Origin: Aquanectria penicillioides
Taxonomy: Eukaryota > Ascomycota > Sordariomycetes > Hypocreales > Nectriaceae
Assembly (NCBI GenBank): GCA_003415625.1
Contig: PYIU01000004.1
Location: forward strand, 558,001-622,000
DNA length: 64,000 bases
Reading direction: 5' to 3'
Position 1 is the first letter of the stretch, and each line of letters begins with the position of its first letter. Below are positions 46,118 to 60,716 of the stretch, piece by piece. A program made the position numbers and the translations under genes. Under the pieces are notes generated by a model, which saw only the letters and a list, made by a program, of their open reading frames with translations, made no database searches and was not told where the DNA came from.

Positions 46118-46375
46118 TGTTGACGGATATAGCGGCCGGGCGAAGGTGGTCGTCGCTACAGACATAGCGGCCGGCCACAAGCCGACCTCGGGGCCTTATG
46201 GGCCTAGGTCTTAAGGCCACATATTCTCACAAGGGAATCCCTGCACTGTAAATAGGTGACTGCATTCTGCGACCACTATCTAGCTATTCCTTATAAATCC
46301 TAATTGATCTGGACCAACCCGCTATGCATATTGCCTGCTATAACCGTCCCTATATATGCCTATATATTGTTTATA
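46118..46375 (+). repeat. 5' LTR of outer copia element
   Basis: 258 bp, starting TGTTGACGG and ending TTTATA, where the partner LTR ends TTTACA. The outer half keeps C/G at sites where the 3' LTR has T/A, while the inner end is itself mutated. One base is missing in the G run at 46190-46193 relative to the 3' LTR alignment. Confidence 0.93.
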
Positions 46376-49300
46376 GGTTATAAGCCTAAAGCTTTAATTT
46401 AAGAAGAAATTGCAGCTATTTAAAAGGTTTAAACCAACCTAAAGTTTATCCCTTAAAGTTAGTGCTTATAATATCAATTAATTAAGGTCTTAAGACCTAA
46501 GCAATAGCTTTAAAGCTAGCCCTAAAGTCAATCCCTATTATTAAAGCAATTAAATAGACTAATAATAAAGAAGATCTTATTAAGGGAGAAGACAATCTTA
46601 AGGATCTTTTACCCTCCCCTAAAAGGTTAATAAAGCCTACTAAAGGGAACTTATAAAAGATTTAGCTAAATTTAAGCATTATAATATAGTAAATAATAGA
46701 AATAATATAATAGATATAAAAGCTATAAAAGCACTTTAACTAAAAGATTAAAAATAAATTAAAGACTAAATATAAAATATAGCCTAAAGATAAATTAAAA
46801 TTTAAAATAAAAGATAATAAAGATAAAAGCTTTAAGTATTAAAGAAGCCAATTCTTCTATACCTTAAGGGAGCCCTTAAGAGCTTTAGATAAAATATTTA
46901 GTTTCTTAAGGAATAAAAAGATATTAATAAAGCCTACTTTAAGTAAAAAGAAGATTATAAACTTATAATTAATTAAAATTAAGGATTTTATTAATCTTAA
47001 CTTTAAGATAAAAGGAGATAATATACTTAAAGGATTAAAGAATTAGGCTGCCTAAAAGAAATATTTCTTTTATACTATAATTGCTATTAAATAGCATAAA
47101 AAGATTAAAATCTTATATTTAAAAGAAATGCATTTAATTGCTACTATAAAAATAATAGTTTTATAGAAACTAAAGCTATTATTATCTTTAGTAAAGATTA
47201 ATATAAAGGCTATTAAGCTATTAATAAAAAGGTATAATAATATAAGGTTTTAGTAAAGCTTAGCTAATCTCTATTAAGAATTAAAGTCCCTAACTCTAAA
47301 GAAACTATAAGGGGTCTAAAGTTATATTAATAACTTTTATTGCATTATAAATAGCATTATTAAAGCTAATAGTAAGCTCTTTAAATACTAGAAAAAGATA
47401 AGGTTTATAGATAGTATTAAAAAGGTCTTTTTTAAGTAGAATGCACTTTAATGTAACTATAAGTAAAAGGGGAAATATTAATCTATTTATAAGATATAGA
47501 AAGACCTTATTAATAAAGCCAAAAGTCTATAGACTTCCTAAAAGAAAAGTAAAGACTTTAGTAATAAAAAAGGCATATAGATAAGTGCTTAATTAAATAA
47601 AAAGAATAACTATAGAAAAGATTTTAAGAGCAATAAATGCTTTAACTATAATTAAAAAGGTTATATTATAAAGAACTGCCTATTTTTATAGAAGGAAAGT
47701 AAAGGCAGTAAAAATAAAAGGTTAAAAAAGAAAGATAATAATAATAAAACTGCTAAAAAAACTAAAAAGACTGCCCTATATATAGAATTAAGTAAATAAA
47801 GTGCTAAAAATATAAAGGAAGCTAAAGATAACTCTAATAATAATAATAATACTATTTTTATATACTATAGAGGCTTAAAGGTAAGGAAGTTCTTTAGTAA
47901 TGCTTTTATAAGGTTATTAATAAAAAGGTAGCTATAGCAATAATTTTTAGCCTACTAAAATAGTAGTTATATAGTCCTTTTAATATTAATAATAATGCTA
48001 TACTAAAGGCTAAAGGAAATAGTAATTTTATTACTATTTTAATATCTATAGAATTAGGCCTTATTAATTAAAAAGACTATTAGCTTTAGGACTTAAGAGC
48101 TAATATATATATTATTAATAACTTTAAATAGTTTAAAGAAAATAAATAGTATAAACTTAATAAAATAATGCTAATTCTTATAGGCAAAGGCACTATATAC
48201 CCTATAGCTATAGAAATAGTAGTAGTTATACTATTTATAGAGAGAGAGAGAATAAGGATTATAATACTTAAAGATGCAGTCCTTATTAAAGATTTTCTAT
48301 TAAATGTAATCTTTAATAAAAAAATCTATCTTTTTAGCAATTATATAATTAAAAATAAGATCTTTAATAGTAATAATAAGATCTTTATAACCCTTAATAT
48401 CCTTAATTAAGGGTTTTTACTTAAAGCAATAAAAGGTATAATAAGCTATTACTTTACTTTTAAGATAATGCTAATATAGATAGAATAGTTTAAAGTAAGG
48501 ATATAGCACTAAAGACTTATTTATATAGGTTAGAAAGCCCTTAACTATACCTTTAAGGTTATAAAAGGTAGGCTTAATAATTATAAGCTACTTAATATAC
48601 TTTATAAAGATTATAAGCTTGCTAAAAGTATAAGGTTCTTACTAAAGATATTATAAAAGAGAGTAAATTATATGCTTAATCTCCTTTATATAGACCTTAT
48701 AGAATTAAGTCTATATATATATAATAGAAAGAGGTATTTTAAGCTTATAATTAATAATAAAAGCTATTACTTTTATAGCAATTTGCTTAAAAAGAAAAGC
48801 AATACTATTACCTTAATAAAAGAAGATCTTTTAGTATTTAGAACTATTATAGCTTATAGTCTACCCTAAAAGATATAGTTTAATAATGGCTATAAATTTA
48901 TTAATAGAAAGGTTAATAAACTCCTTTTAAAGATAGGGATCCCTGCAATTATTATGCTGCTATATAGCTATAAATAAAACAGCTTTATTAAATAGGCAAA
49001 CTATACAATCTAAAAGAAGGCAAAAAGCATAATAATAGCAATAAATATCCCTTTTAAACTATAGGGAGAGATTATTCTTATAGTTATATATATTACTAAC
49101 ATTATAGCAATAAGGTTACTAAACTAAAAGACCCCTTATAAGGTTTACTTTATAGATCTAATCCTAAAAAAGGAATATATATTAAGCATTAAGTATCTAT
49201 AGATTTTAAGGTTAAAGGCATTTATTTATATTAAATAAAAAAAGTGCAATAAATTTAAAAAGATACTATCTTATAGTTAGAAAGAAATCCTTATAGAATT

Positions 49301-49607
49301 TTAAGGAATTAAGGCATATAGAATTTAAAACCCTAAAATAAAGAAAGTTATTATAATAATGTATATAGTATTCTATAAGCCTATTTTACTGCCTATAGCA
49401 AAAGGTAAAGAGATTATTTAATTATAGCTAAAGGAAGCATTTAATAACTTTAAGAGATATTTTATAATGCTAGTAATAGCTATAAAGAAGCAGATTTTAG
49501 CTGCCTGCATTAATACTAATCTAGCTATAGTCTATAATGCCCTTAATTGGCTAAATGCTAACCTTTAAAGGGAGGCATTCTTTAAGGAGATTTATGCCCT
49601 TATTAAT
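46376..49607 (+). pseudogene. RIP-degraded gag-pol, 5' part (outer copia)
   Basis: Read through stops, the plus strand gives a CCHC zinc-knuckle relic near 47,640 (C-F-N-x-N ... G-x-I-x-K-N-C), a protease/pre-integrase relic around the open 80-codon stretch 48168-48410, and an integrase-like D-L-I stretch with GKRYF-like and LLKKKS motifs around 48672-48869. The final 90 bases match the beginning of copia RT (W-L-x-A ... E-x-x-A-L). The order gag-PR-IN-RT is that of Ty1/copia, not gypsy. Confidence 0.75.
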
Positions 49608-49612
49608 AAAGG
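49608..49612. repeat. target-site duplication (AAAGG), left copy, nested element
   Basis: AAAGG precedes LTR1 of the nested element; the identical pentamer follows LTR3 at 60907-60911. Confidence 0.93.
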
Positions 49613-49802
49613 TATTAGTTCCTTTACATTATAATGCAAGCGTTATGAAGGGTGTGGGGCCGGAGTCCGGTTTTATAGGTGTTAGAGATATAGGCTCTTC
49701 TATAAGGAAGATGGCCTTAGCCCTTCCTTTAGAGGAGGGGAGAGATAGAGATAAATTGAACACAATAAAACCACTGTATGCAATAACCCTTACCTACCGA
49801 TA
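49613..49802 (+). repeat. LTR1 (190 bp) of nested copia element
   Basis: Partly protected from RIP: it keeps GGGGCCGGAGTCCGG and a CpG-containing stretch inside an otherwise AT-saturated region. It ends CCGATA where LTR3 ends CCAACA. Confidence 0.93.
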
Positions 49803-52800
49803 CTAATTAGTGTTACCACTAGATAATATAAAACAATAAGTTAGAAGAGACTTACCTTATATATTTTGGATATAAAGCTAAGTGCTATAATGTATAATCT
49901 AGCAAGAAGATAATCGATAAGCTGTCTATACTACTTGCTTAAAATATATACTAAAGAAGTCTTAATTGACCCTTTAAGGCATGCCCTATTGCATACTATA
50001 ATGCATAATGTTTCTATATAATATATTAATAGAACCTTATAATACTACTGAATGTGCTGAATGATAAGAAATATATAATATATAGTGTTATATCTATATA
50101 GAAAATAAGCAAAAGCAATAAGACCTAGCTAATAACTAAAGAATAAATAGAATGCCTTAAATTAATTAAAATTGTAAGGATAAAGATAGATTTAATTAAT
50201 TGGATTAGTCTTTACTGTTTATTTAAAAAGAAAGTAAAGAGCACTAAAATAGAATATAATATATATACCTTTAGATATATTCTTAATTATAAGGCAGAAA
50301 GGACTCTTCTAAAAGAAGAGCAATTAGATTGCTTTATTAAGAATTTTTAGGATTAAAGCGCTAATAATTTCTTTTAACTGGAGATCTTTATATAAAGAAG
50401 CCTAAGAAATATACTATAATATAAAGGGATCTATATAGAAAAGAAAAATATAAAGATTAATATAATTTTAATAAAGCTATTAAAGATAGAAGACCTATTA
50501 ACTTAAGATAAAGATATATTATATAAATCTAAGGTATACCCTAAAATAAAAGTATATTAGCAATAATAAAAGCTTTTTGCTATTTAAAAGATAATATCCT
50601 AAATAATATTAACCCTAATACTATAGAACCCTATACCTAATAATAATAATAAAAGGGAATAGAGTAGTAAAGAGAAAGAATTAAAGTTAAAAGATAAAAG
50701 ATTAATATAAAAAATGCCCTTTAGGAAAGGCAAAGGGATAAATAGTATAAGCATAAATATCCTTATAAAATAAATAACCCTTTTTTTTAAAATAAGTATA
50801 TAGAACAATATTAATAATACTATATTATACTAAACGATCCTTTTAATTAAGGTTCTAAATAAAAAGCTAGATTTAGTAAAGGGTGCTTACTTTATAAAGA
50901 TATAGAATAAAAAGAGGAACTATATAAAAGATATATATAATATCTTAAATAATAAAATTTAATACTTCCTTAATATATGCTTAATAATTAAGATAAAACT
51001 ATTTTAATTTTATGCACTATTCTTAATAATTCTTAATAAATAAGCAAGCAATTACTTTATCTACTATATTAGCTGCAATCTAATCTTTATAGAAATATAT
51101 AAATAGATAAAGAGCCACTTTAATATAGAGATCAATTAGTAATGCTACTATATAAACTAAAGCTTCTTTATATTTAATATTATAAAGAACAATAAGATAT
51201 ATAAAGGAAAGGATATAATAGAAGTCCTATAGTCTCTATTTAATAAGCTTTAACTCTATTAAAGAGCATTTAGCCCTAATTATATAGGTAAAGATTAATT
51301 AATTATAAATGTAATTTAAGTATGCTATAATATACTTAAGCTAGCATTTATATTATTTAATTCTATAAAAAAGTTTAAAGAATTATACTTATAACTTTAA
51401 TCCTTAATTAAGATATTATAATATTAATTAATTATAAGTATATTAAACTAATATATTTTAGATTGTAAATTTTATTGCTATAACTATAATAAAAAGTATA
51501 AATGAAAATGTAACTATAGCTATGCCTAAAGCAGCCTATTTTAGAAGAAGAAGTATTATATATATAGTAAGAAAGGGTGTTTTTCTATTAAATACTTAAA
51601 AGATAAAAGATATTAAGCTAAAGATTAATACTTTAAGAAATAAAGGTTATAAAAAGAAAAGTGTAATATATAGAAGTATATAGCTTTTTTAACTAGCTAT
51701 AAGGGAGAATTACTATAAGACAATGCATATAATAGTAAATACTTAATAGATAAAGAGTTTAAAAGTAATAACTATTTAATTGCAGCCTACCTTTTAGATA
51801 AGGCATTTTAGCATTAGTTTAAAGATTTATATAAAGAAGAAGGCAAGTAAGGCAAAATCTAGTAATTTTTCCTTAACTGCTATTTATATAAAGTATTTTA
51901 AGGCATTATGCTAGATATAGGTACTATAATGGCATTAATAGCTAAAAAGGATTAATTCTTAGCATTGCAATAGAAAGATTTAATAATTAAGCTTAATATA
52001 AAGGAAGTAGAAGCAGCTAAAATATGCTTTAGTAGTAATAGCTTATATAGTTTACTAGAAATAATAGTGGTTTAGACCTTAATTAAAATAGTTTTATTCT
52101 ATATTATAAATATACTAATACTATTTTTCCTTTACCTTAAGGATATAGACTGCCTTAATATCTATTTAAATAATATTATTAATAAGTTAATATATAGGGA
52201 TAAAAGGATTTTAATTATTTAAAAATAGAAATACTTATAGTTCTTTTTAATTAAGCAGAAGGCAATAACTACTTTCCTTAGTAAAGCTAAACTATAATGT
52301 ATTTATATACATTTTGGTTATCTATTTATATTATATTTATATAAGCTATTAATAAGAGTAGGCCATAATATTAAATATAAAGCAATTAAAATAATAAAGA
52401 AGTTTTGCCATTACTATTAAATAAAGAGTAAGGCACTAAAACAATTTAAGTTTATACTAAAAGATAATTATAACTTTAACTATAAAGTAATCATTAATAT
52501 AATATATTTAAATTCCCGGCCAATCCTTTATATTATTAATGCAATAATATCTTTTTAAGTAGGATAGTTCCTTATAAATATATTAGCAAGAGAGATTTAA
52601 AAGGCATTAAAGATATATTGGATTAATACTTACTTTAGCCTATTAGATATTATTACTTATAATGTAGGTATTAATTTTATAGCTATTAAATTTAAAAGTA
52701 AAGCTAAATTAATAGGCATTACCTACTATTAAGTTTTAGTTAAAGTATATTAGTTAATTAATAAGGTTAAACGATATTATGCATTAATATAATATGCATT

Positions 52801-55164
52801 TAAGATTATAAAGGCTAAACTTTAAGATATTATATTTATAGATATAATTCTTTAAATAAGCTTTAAGGCAATTAATAATATAGCTAGCCCTAATAGATTA
52901 GTGCTAACCTTATTAGTATTTAGTGCTTATCTATAAGTTATAATAGATTTACTATTAACTTTATTATCCCTTTAATGTATAAATGCAGTCCTTAAAGCAA
53001 TAATAGAGCTATATAAACTTATTATAAAATAGAAGGTTAATAATATATTGAAAATATACAATAGACCTAATACAATTAAGGTCTTACTGCAGTCCTTAAA
53101 GCTAGAAAGTAAAGTCTATATTTATTAAAAAAATAAAGGATAGAAGGGATTATATAAAGTCCTAAAAGTAATTAAATTAAAAGTAATAGTAAATATAGAG
53201 AATAGACTAATAGTATTTTAAATAATAGCTATATAACTATATTATTAATACCTTAAGGTAATTAAGAATCTACTAGTAGAGAAAAATAAGGAAATACTAA
53301 TATTATTTAAGTATTCTAAACTAAAATGACCTTACTAATAAGGCAGACCTCTAAAAAACCTAGCTCCTTAAGATGCCCTACTAGAACTACTAAAATAAAA
53401 AGGCAGGCTAAGAAAGAACCCTTCCCTATAGCCTATTACAATTGAATTACTATAATAATAAGGAAGACTAAAAAAGAACCCTATTTTAAATAATGCCTAT
53501 TTAATTAATAGAAGGATAGAGGTCTTTACTATATATAAAGAAGTGGCCAATTAAGAACTTGTATATAGACTATATTAAAAAGGAAAAATAACTAGCCTTA
53601 ATAAACTATTTAAGGAATTAAATAATACTAAACTAAACTTATTACTAAAGACTAGTATTTTAAAATCAATTCAATACAATAAAGATAAATACTATAGAAT
53701 ATATATCTTTAGATTATAAATAGTCTATAAGATTAAAGGGAAGATAATAATAATACCCTATAAAAAGTCTTATTTTATTATATAAGGATATAGCAATAAG
53801 GAGAAAAGGGAAATCCTTATTTAATTACTAATAATTTAATAATATAGCTAATAATTAATTCTAGCCCTTGCCCTAACCTTCTAAAAGAAAGGAATATACT
53901 TAATGCTATATAATATTATATAAGCATATCTATAGTTAAAATCCTAATTGAATTAACTAATGCTAATATACTTGCCCTAAGAACTGAAAAAGAAGTACCT
54001 TAAGGGGATAATTCTAAAGGTCATAAAGCTACTATATGGCATTATAGAGGCAGAAGTCTATTGGTTTATAATATACTATAGTTACTATAAGGAGAAATTA
54101 ATAATAGAGATATTAGTATTTAACCCTTGCTTAATAATTATAAAGAGCGGTAAAGACTTTAGTATTATTGGCCTATAGACCGATAATACCTTTAATTTAG
54201 GAATAGATGCCTTTTTAATTAAGAAAGAGAAAGAGCTTTAGAAAGCTAGCTTTAAAGTAAAACCTTAAATAGTTTTAGAAAATAGAATAATAGGCAACTT
54301 TAATAGATATTAAATAAAGGTAAAAAGAGAATAGATAATAATTATTTAAAAAGAATAAATAAAAAAGCTTATAATAGTAAATAAAAAGGCAAAGAATAAA
54401 ATATAGCAATATATAGAATAATATATAAAAGAAGTATATATTGCTTCTATTTGCTAACTAAAAGCAATATATAATTACTTTATTGCAGTATAGTTATAAT
54501 AATTAACTAAAGATAATATCTATAAGATTAACTAGTAAATTAATTAGTAAATAAATAATAAAAAAAGAGGTCTTTATTTTAAAGCAATTAACTTAATAAA
54601 TACTAAACTAATAGTCTTTATAGATAGAGCATTTATAAATAATAAAGACTTAAGTTCTTAAATAGAATATATAATTATATTAATAAATAAAGAATGTATA
54701 GAAAATAAAGCATTTATAATATATAGCAATATTATTTATTAGTTATTAATAAAGTGCAAAAGAGTTACTAAAAGCATTTTAGTATTAAAGATTTATAGTT
54801 TTATTAATAGATTTAACTTTAGATATATAATTATATATATATTATATATAATTATAGAGAGAATAGAACTATTATTAATTCTATTAATAATCTATATAGA
54901 CTCTTACTTACTTTATAACTATTTAGTTAAGCTTAAGTTAATTAATAAAAAGAGGTTAATAATTGATTTAATGGGTCTTTATTAATTATATAAATAATAG
55001 AAGATTAATAAAATTAAATGGATTAAAGAAGGCAATAACCCTATAGATGCAATAATAAAGCTAATGCCTAATAAAGCCTTAAAGAATTTAATCTTAAGTA
55101 ATAGGCTAAAGATATAGCTAAAAGGATAGGTTTAGTATTAATAATAATAAAAAAAAAGTATTAG
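49803..55164 (+). pseudogene. RIP-degraded copia polyprotein, copy A
   Basis: Internal region of the first unit. Reading through stops, an integrase is recognisable at about 52,300-53,280: H-x-H-F-G-H-like start, K-F-C-H-Y-C zinc-binding Cys pair, then an N-F-N-Y-x-V-I-V-D-I-like core and W-I-D-T-Y. A copia reverse transcriptase follows at about 53,700-54,330 (S-P-T-I-Q-R-like, L-Y-G-I-x-E-A-like and L-Q-T-D-D-T-L-like relics). IN before RT fits Ty1/copia. No intact frame remains; the open stretch on the minus strand near 50,800 is an artefact. Confidence 0.7.
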
Positions 55165-55354
55165 TATTAGTTCCTTTATATTATAATATAGGCATTATAA
55201 AGGGTGTAAGGCTAAAGTCTGGTTTTATAGGTATTAAAGATATAGGCTCTTCTATAAGGAAGATAGCCTTAGCCCTTCCTCTAAAGGAGGGGAGAGATAG
55301 AGATAAATTAAATACAATAAAACTACTATATACAATAACCCCTACCTATTGATA
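55165..55354 (+). repeat. LTR2 (190 bp, shared middle LTR) of nested copia element
   Basis: Same length as LTR1 and LTR3 but the most mutated of the three: almost every CpA/TpG and CpG site of LTR3 is TpA here. It serves as the 3' LTR of copy A and the 5' LTR of copy B. Confidence 0.93.
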
Positions 55355-58300
55355 TTAATTAATATTACTATTAAATGATATAGAATAGTAAGTTAAAAGA
55401 GACTTATTTTATATATTTTGGATATAAAGCTAAATGCTATAATATATAACCTAGCAAAAAGATAATTAATAAGCTATCTATACTATTTACTTAAAATATA
55501 TACTAAAAAAGTCTTAATTAACCCTTTAAGGTATGCCCTATTGTATACTATAATGCATAATGTTTTTATATAATATATTAATAGAACCTTATAATACTAT
55601 TAAATATACTAAACGATAAGAAATATATAATATGCAATATTATATTTATATAGAAGATAAGTAGAAGCAATAAGATCTAGCTAATAATTAAGGAATGAAT
55701 GGAATGCCTTAAATTAATTAGAATTATAGGGATAAAAATAGATTTAATTGATTAGACTAGTCTTTACTATCTATTTAAAAAGAAAGTAAAGAGCATTAAG
55801 ATAGAATATAATATATATGCCCTTAAATGCATCCTTAATTATAAGGCAAAAAGGACTTTTCTAAAAGAAGAGCAATTAAACTGCTTTATTAAGAATTTCT
55901 AGAATTAAAGCGCTAATAATTTCTCCTAACTAAAGATCTTTATATAAAGAAGCCTAAGAAATATATTATAATATAAAGGGATCTATATAGAAAAGAAAAA
56001 TATAAAGATTAATGTAATTTTAATAGAGCTATTAAAGATAGAGGACCTATTAACTTAAGATAAAAATATATTATATAAATTTAAGGTATACCCTAAAACA
56101 AAAGTATATTAGCAATAATAAAAGCTCCTTACTGTTTAAAAGATAATATTTTAAATAATATTAACCCTAATACTATAGAACCCTATGCCTAATAATAATA
56201 ATAAAAGGGAATAAAGCAGCAAAAAGGAAGAATTAAAGTTAAAAGATAAGAGATTAATATAAGAAATGCCTTTTAGGAAAGGCAAAAGGATAAGCAGTAT
56301 AAGCATAAATATCCTTATAAAATAAATAACCCCTCCTTTTAAAATAAGTATATAGAACAATATTAACAATACTATATTGTACTAAATAATCCCTTTAATT
56401 AAGGTTCTAAATAAAAAGCTAAATTTAGTAAAGGGTGCTTACTTTATAAAAATATAGAATAAAAAGAGGAACTATATAGAAGATATATATAATATTTTAG
56501 ATAATAAAATCTAATACTTCCTTAATATATATTTAATAATTAAAATAAAACTATTTTAATTCTATATGCTATTCTTAATAATTTTTAATAAATAAGCAAG
56601 CAATTACTTTATCCACTATATTAGCTGCAATTTAATCTTTATGGAAATATATAAATAGATAAAGAGCTACTTTAATATAGAGATTAATTGGCAATGCTAC
56701 TATATAGACTGAAGCTCCTTTACATTTAATATTATAAAGAACAATAAGATATATAAAGGAAAGGATATAATAGAAGTCCTATAGTCTCTATTTAATAAGC
56801 TTTAATTCTATTAAAGAGCATTTAGCCTTAATTATATAGGTAAAGATTAATTAATTATAAATGTAATTTAAGTATACTATAATATGCTTAAGCTAGTATT
56901 TGTATTGTTTAATTCTATAAAGAAGTTTAAAGAATTATACTTATAACTTCAATCCTTAATTAAGATATTATAATACCAATCGATTGTAAGTACATTAAAC
57001 CAATATATTTTAAATTGCAAATTCTATTGCTATAACTATAATAAAAAGTATAAATAAGAATATAACTATAGCTATACCTAAGGCAGTCTATCTTAAAAGA
57101 AGAAGTATTATATATATAATAAGAAAGGGTATTTTTCTACTAAACATTTAAAAAATAAAAGACACTAAGCTAAAGACTAATACTTTAAGGAATAAAGGTT
57201 ATAAAGAGAGAAGTGTAATATATAGAAGTATATAGCTTTCTTAACTAGCTATAAGGGAGAACTACTATAAGATAATATATATAATAGTAAATACTTAATA
57301 AATAAAGAGTTTAAAAGTAATAACTATTTAACTATAGCCTACCTTTTAAATAAGGCATTTTAGCATTAGTTTAAAGATTTATATAAGAAAGAAGGTAAGT
57401 AAGGCAAAACCTAGCAATTTTTCCTTAACTACTATTTGTATAAAGTGTTCTAAAGCATTATGCTAGATATAGGTACTATAATAGCATTAATAGCTAAAAA
57501 GGATTAATTTCTAGTATTGCAATAGGAAGATTTAATAATTAAGCTTAATATAAAGGAAGCAAAAGTAGCTAAAATACGCTTTAATAGCAGCAGCTTATAT
57601 AGTTTATTAAGAATAATAGTAGTCTAGACCCTAATTGAAATAGTTTTATTTTACATTATAGATATACTAATACTATTCCTCCTTTACCTTAAGGATATAG
57701 ACTGCTTTAGTATCTATTTAAATAATATTACTAATAAATTAATATATAGGGATAAGAGAATCTTAATTATTTAAAAATAGGGATATCTATAATTCTTCTT
57801 AATTAAGCAAAAGGCAATAATTGCTTTTTTTAGTAAAGCTAAACTATAATATATTTATATATATTTTAGTTATTTATCTATATTATATCTATATAAACTA
57901 TTAATAAAAGCAAGCTATAATATTAAATATAAAGCAATTAAGATAATAAGGAAGTTTTACTACTACTATTAAATAAAGAGTAAGGCATTAAAACAATTTA
58001 AGTTTATACTAAAAGATAATTATAACTTTAACTATAAAGTAATTGTTAATATAATATATTTAGATTTCCGGCCAGTCCTTTATATTATTAATATAGCAAT
58101 ATCTTTTTAAGTAGGATAGTTCCTTATAAATATATTAATAAAAGAGATTTAAAAGGCATTAAAGATATATTAAATTAATATCTATTTTAGCCTATTAAAT
58201 ATTATTATTTATAATGCAAGTATTAATTTTATAGCTATTAAATTTAAAAGTAAAGTTAAATTAATAAGTATTACCTACTATTAAGTTTTAGTTAAAGCAT

Positions 58301-60716
58301 ACTAATCGATCGATAAGGTTAAATAATATTATGCATTAATATAATATGCATTTAAGATTATAAAGGCTAAACTTTAAGATACTATATTTATAGATACAAT
58401 CCTTTAAATAAGCTTTAAGGCAATTAATAATATAGCTAGCCCTAATGGATTAATACTAACCTTATTAATATTTAATGCTTATCTATAAGTTATAATAGAT
58501 TTACTATTAACTTTATTATCCCTTTAATATATAAATGCAATCCTTAAAGTAATAATAGAGCTATGCAAACTTATTGCAAAATAGAAGGTTAATAATGCAC
58601 TAAAAACATATAATAGACCTAATATAATTAAGGTTTTACTGCAGTCCTTAAAGCTAGGGAGTAAAGTCTATATCTATTAAGAAAATAAAAGATAGAAGGG
58701 ACTATATAAAGTCCTAGAAGTAATTAAGTTAGAAGTAATAGTAAATATAGAGAATAGACTAATAGTATTTTAAATAATAGCTATATAACTATATTATTAA
58801 TACCTTAAGGTAATTAAGAATCTATTAATAAAGGAAAATAAGGAAATACTAATACTATTTAAGTATCCTAAATTAAAATGACCTTGCCAATAAGGCAGAC
58901 CTTTAAAAAACCTAGCTCCTTAAGATGCCCTATTGAAACTATTAAAATAAAAAGGCAGGTTAAGGAAGAACCCTTCCCTATAGCCTACTATAGTTAAATT
59001 ACTATAATAATAAGGAAAACTAAGAAAGAACTCTATTCTAAATAATGCCTATTTAATTAATAGAAGGATAGAGGTCTTTACTATATATAAAGAAATGGCC
59101 GATTGAGAACTTATATATAGACTATACTAAAAAGGAAAAATAATTAGCCCTAATAAACCATTTAAGGAATTAAATAATATTAAACTAAACTTACTGCTAA
59201 AGACTAGTGTTTTAAAATCAATTTAATATAATAAAGATAAATACTATAGAATATATATCTTTAGATTATAAATAGTTTATAAGATTAAAGGGAAGATAAT
59301 AATAATACCCTATAAAAAGTCTTATCTTATTATATAAGGATATAGCAATAAGAAGAAGAGGGAAATCCTTATTTAATTACTAATAATTTAATAATGCAGC
59401 TAATAATTGATTTTAGCCCTTACCCTAACCTTTTAAAAGAAAGGAATATGCCTAATGCTATATAATATTATATAAGTATACCTATAGTTAAAATCCCAAT
59501 TAAATTAACTAATACTAGCATACCTGCCTTAAGAACTAAAAAAGAAGTATTTTAAGGGGATAATTCTAAAGGTTATAAAGCCACTATATAGCATTATAGA
59601 GGTAGAAATCTATTAGTTTATAATATACTATAGTTACTATAAGGAGAAATTAATAATAGAGATATTAGCATTTAACCCTTACTTAATAATTATAAAGAGT
59701 AGTAAAGACTTTAGTATTACTAGCCTATAGACTAATAATACCCTTAACTTAAGAATAGATGCCTTTTTAATTAAGAAAGAGAAAGAGCTTTAGAAAGCTA
59801 GCTTTAAAGCAAAACCTTAAATAGTCCTAAAAAATAGAATAATAGGCAACTTTAATAGATACTAAATAAAGGTAAAAAGAAAATAAATAATAATTATTTA
59901 AAAAGAATAAGTAGAAAAGCTTATAATAGTAAATAAAAAGGTAGAGGATAAAGTATAGCAATATATAGAATAATATATAAAAGAAGTATATATTGCTTCT
60001 ATCTATTAACTAAAGGCAATATGCAATTACTTTATTGCAGTATAGTTATAATAATTAACTAAAGATAATATCTATAAAATTAATTAGTAAATTAACTAGT
60101 AAATAAACAATAAAGAAAGAGGTCTTTATTTTAAAGCAATTAATTTAATAAATACTAAGCTAATAGTCTTTATAAATAGAGCATTTATAAATAATAAAGA
60201 CTTAAGTTCTTAAGTGGGATATATAATTATATTAATAAATAAAGAATATATAGAAGATAAAGTATTTATAATATATAGTAATATTATTTATTAATTATTA
60301 ATAAAGTACAAAAGAGTTACTAAAAGCATTTTAGTATTAAAGATTTATAGTTTTATTAATAGATTTAACCTTAAATATATAATTGTATATATATTATATA
60401 TAATTATAGAGAGAATAGAATTACTATTAATTCTATTAGTGATCTATATAGACTTTTACTTACTCTATAATTATTTAGTTAAGCTTAGGTTAACTAGCAA
60501 AAAGAGGTTAATAATTAATTTAATAGGTCTTTATTAATTATATAAACAATAGGAGATTGATAAAATTAGATGGATTAGAGGAGGCAATAACCCTATAGAT
60601 ACAATAATAAAGCTAATGCCTAATAAAGCCCTAAAGAATTTAATCTTAAGCAATAGGCTAAGGATACAGCTAGAAGGATGGGTCTAGTGTTGATGATAAT
60701 AAAAAGAAGGTGTTAG
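55355..60716 (+). pseudogene. RIP-degraded copia polyprotein, copy B
   Basis: The second internal region, the same length as copy A with no net indel. The same integrase relic is at about 57,850-58,830 and the RT relic at about 59,250-59,880, each displaced by 5552 bases from copy A. Many C/T and G/A differences from copy A go in both directions, showing independent RIP. The last 170 bases before LTR3 retain more G/C than the equivalent part of copy A. Confidence 0.7.

Noticed and set aside
50599..50808. 69-codon minus-strand hydrophobic frame (and its copy at 56151-56369)
   Set aside because: Both lie inside RIPed copia internal DNA at the same repeat offset; Leu/Ile/Phe richness reflects AT-saturated sequence, not a membrane protein gene.
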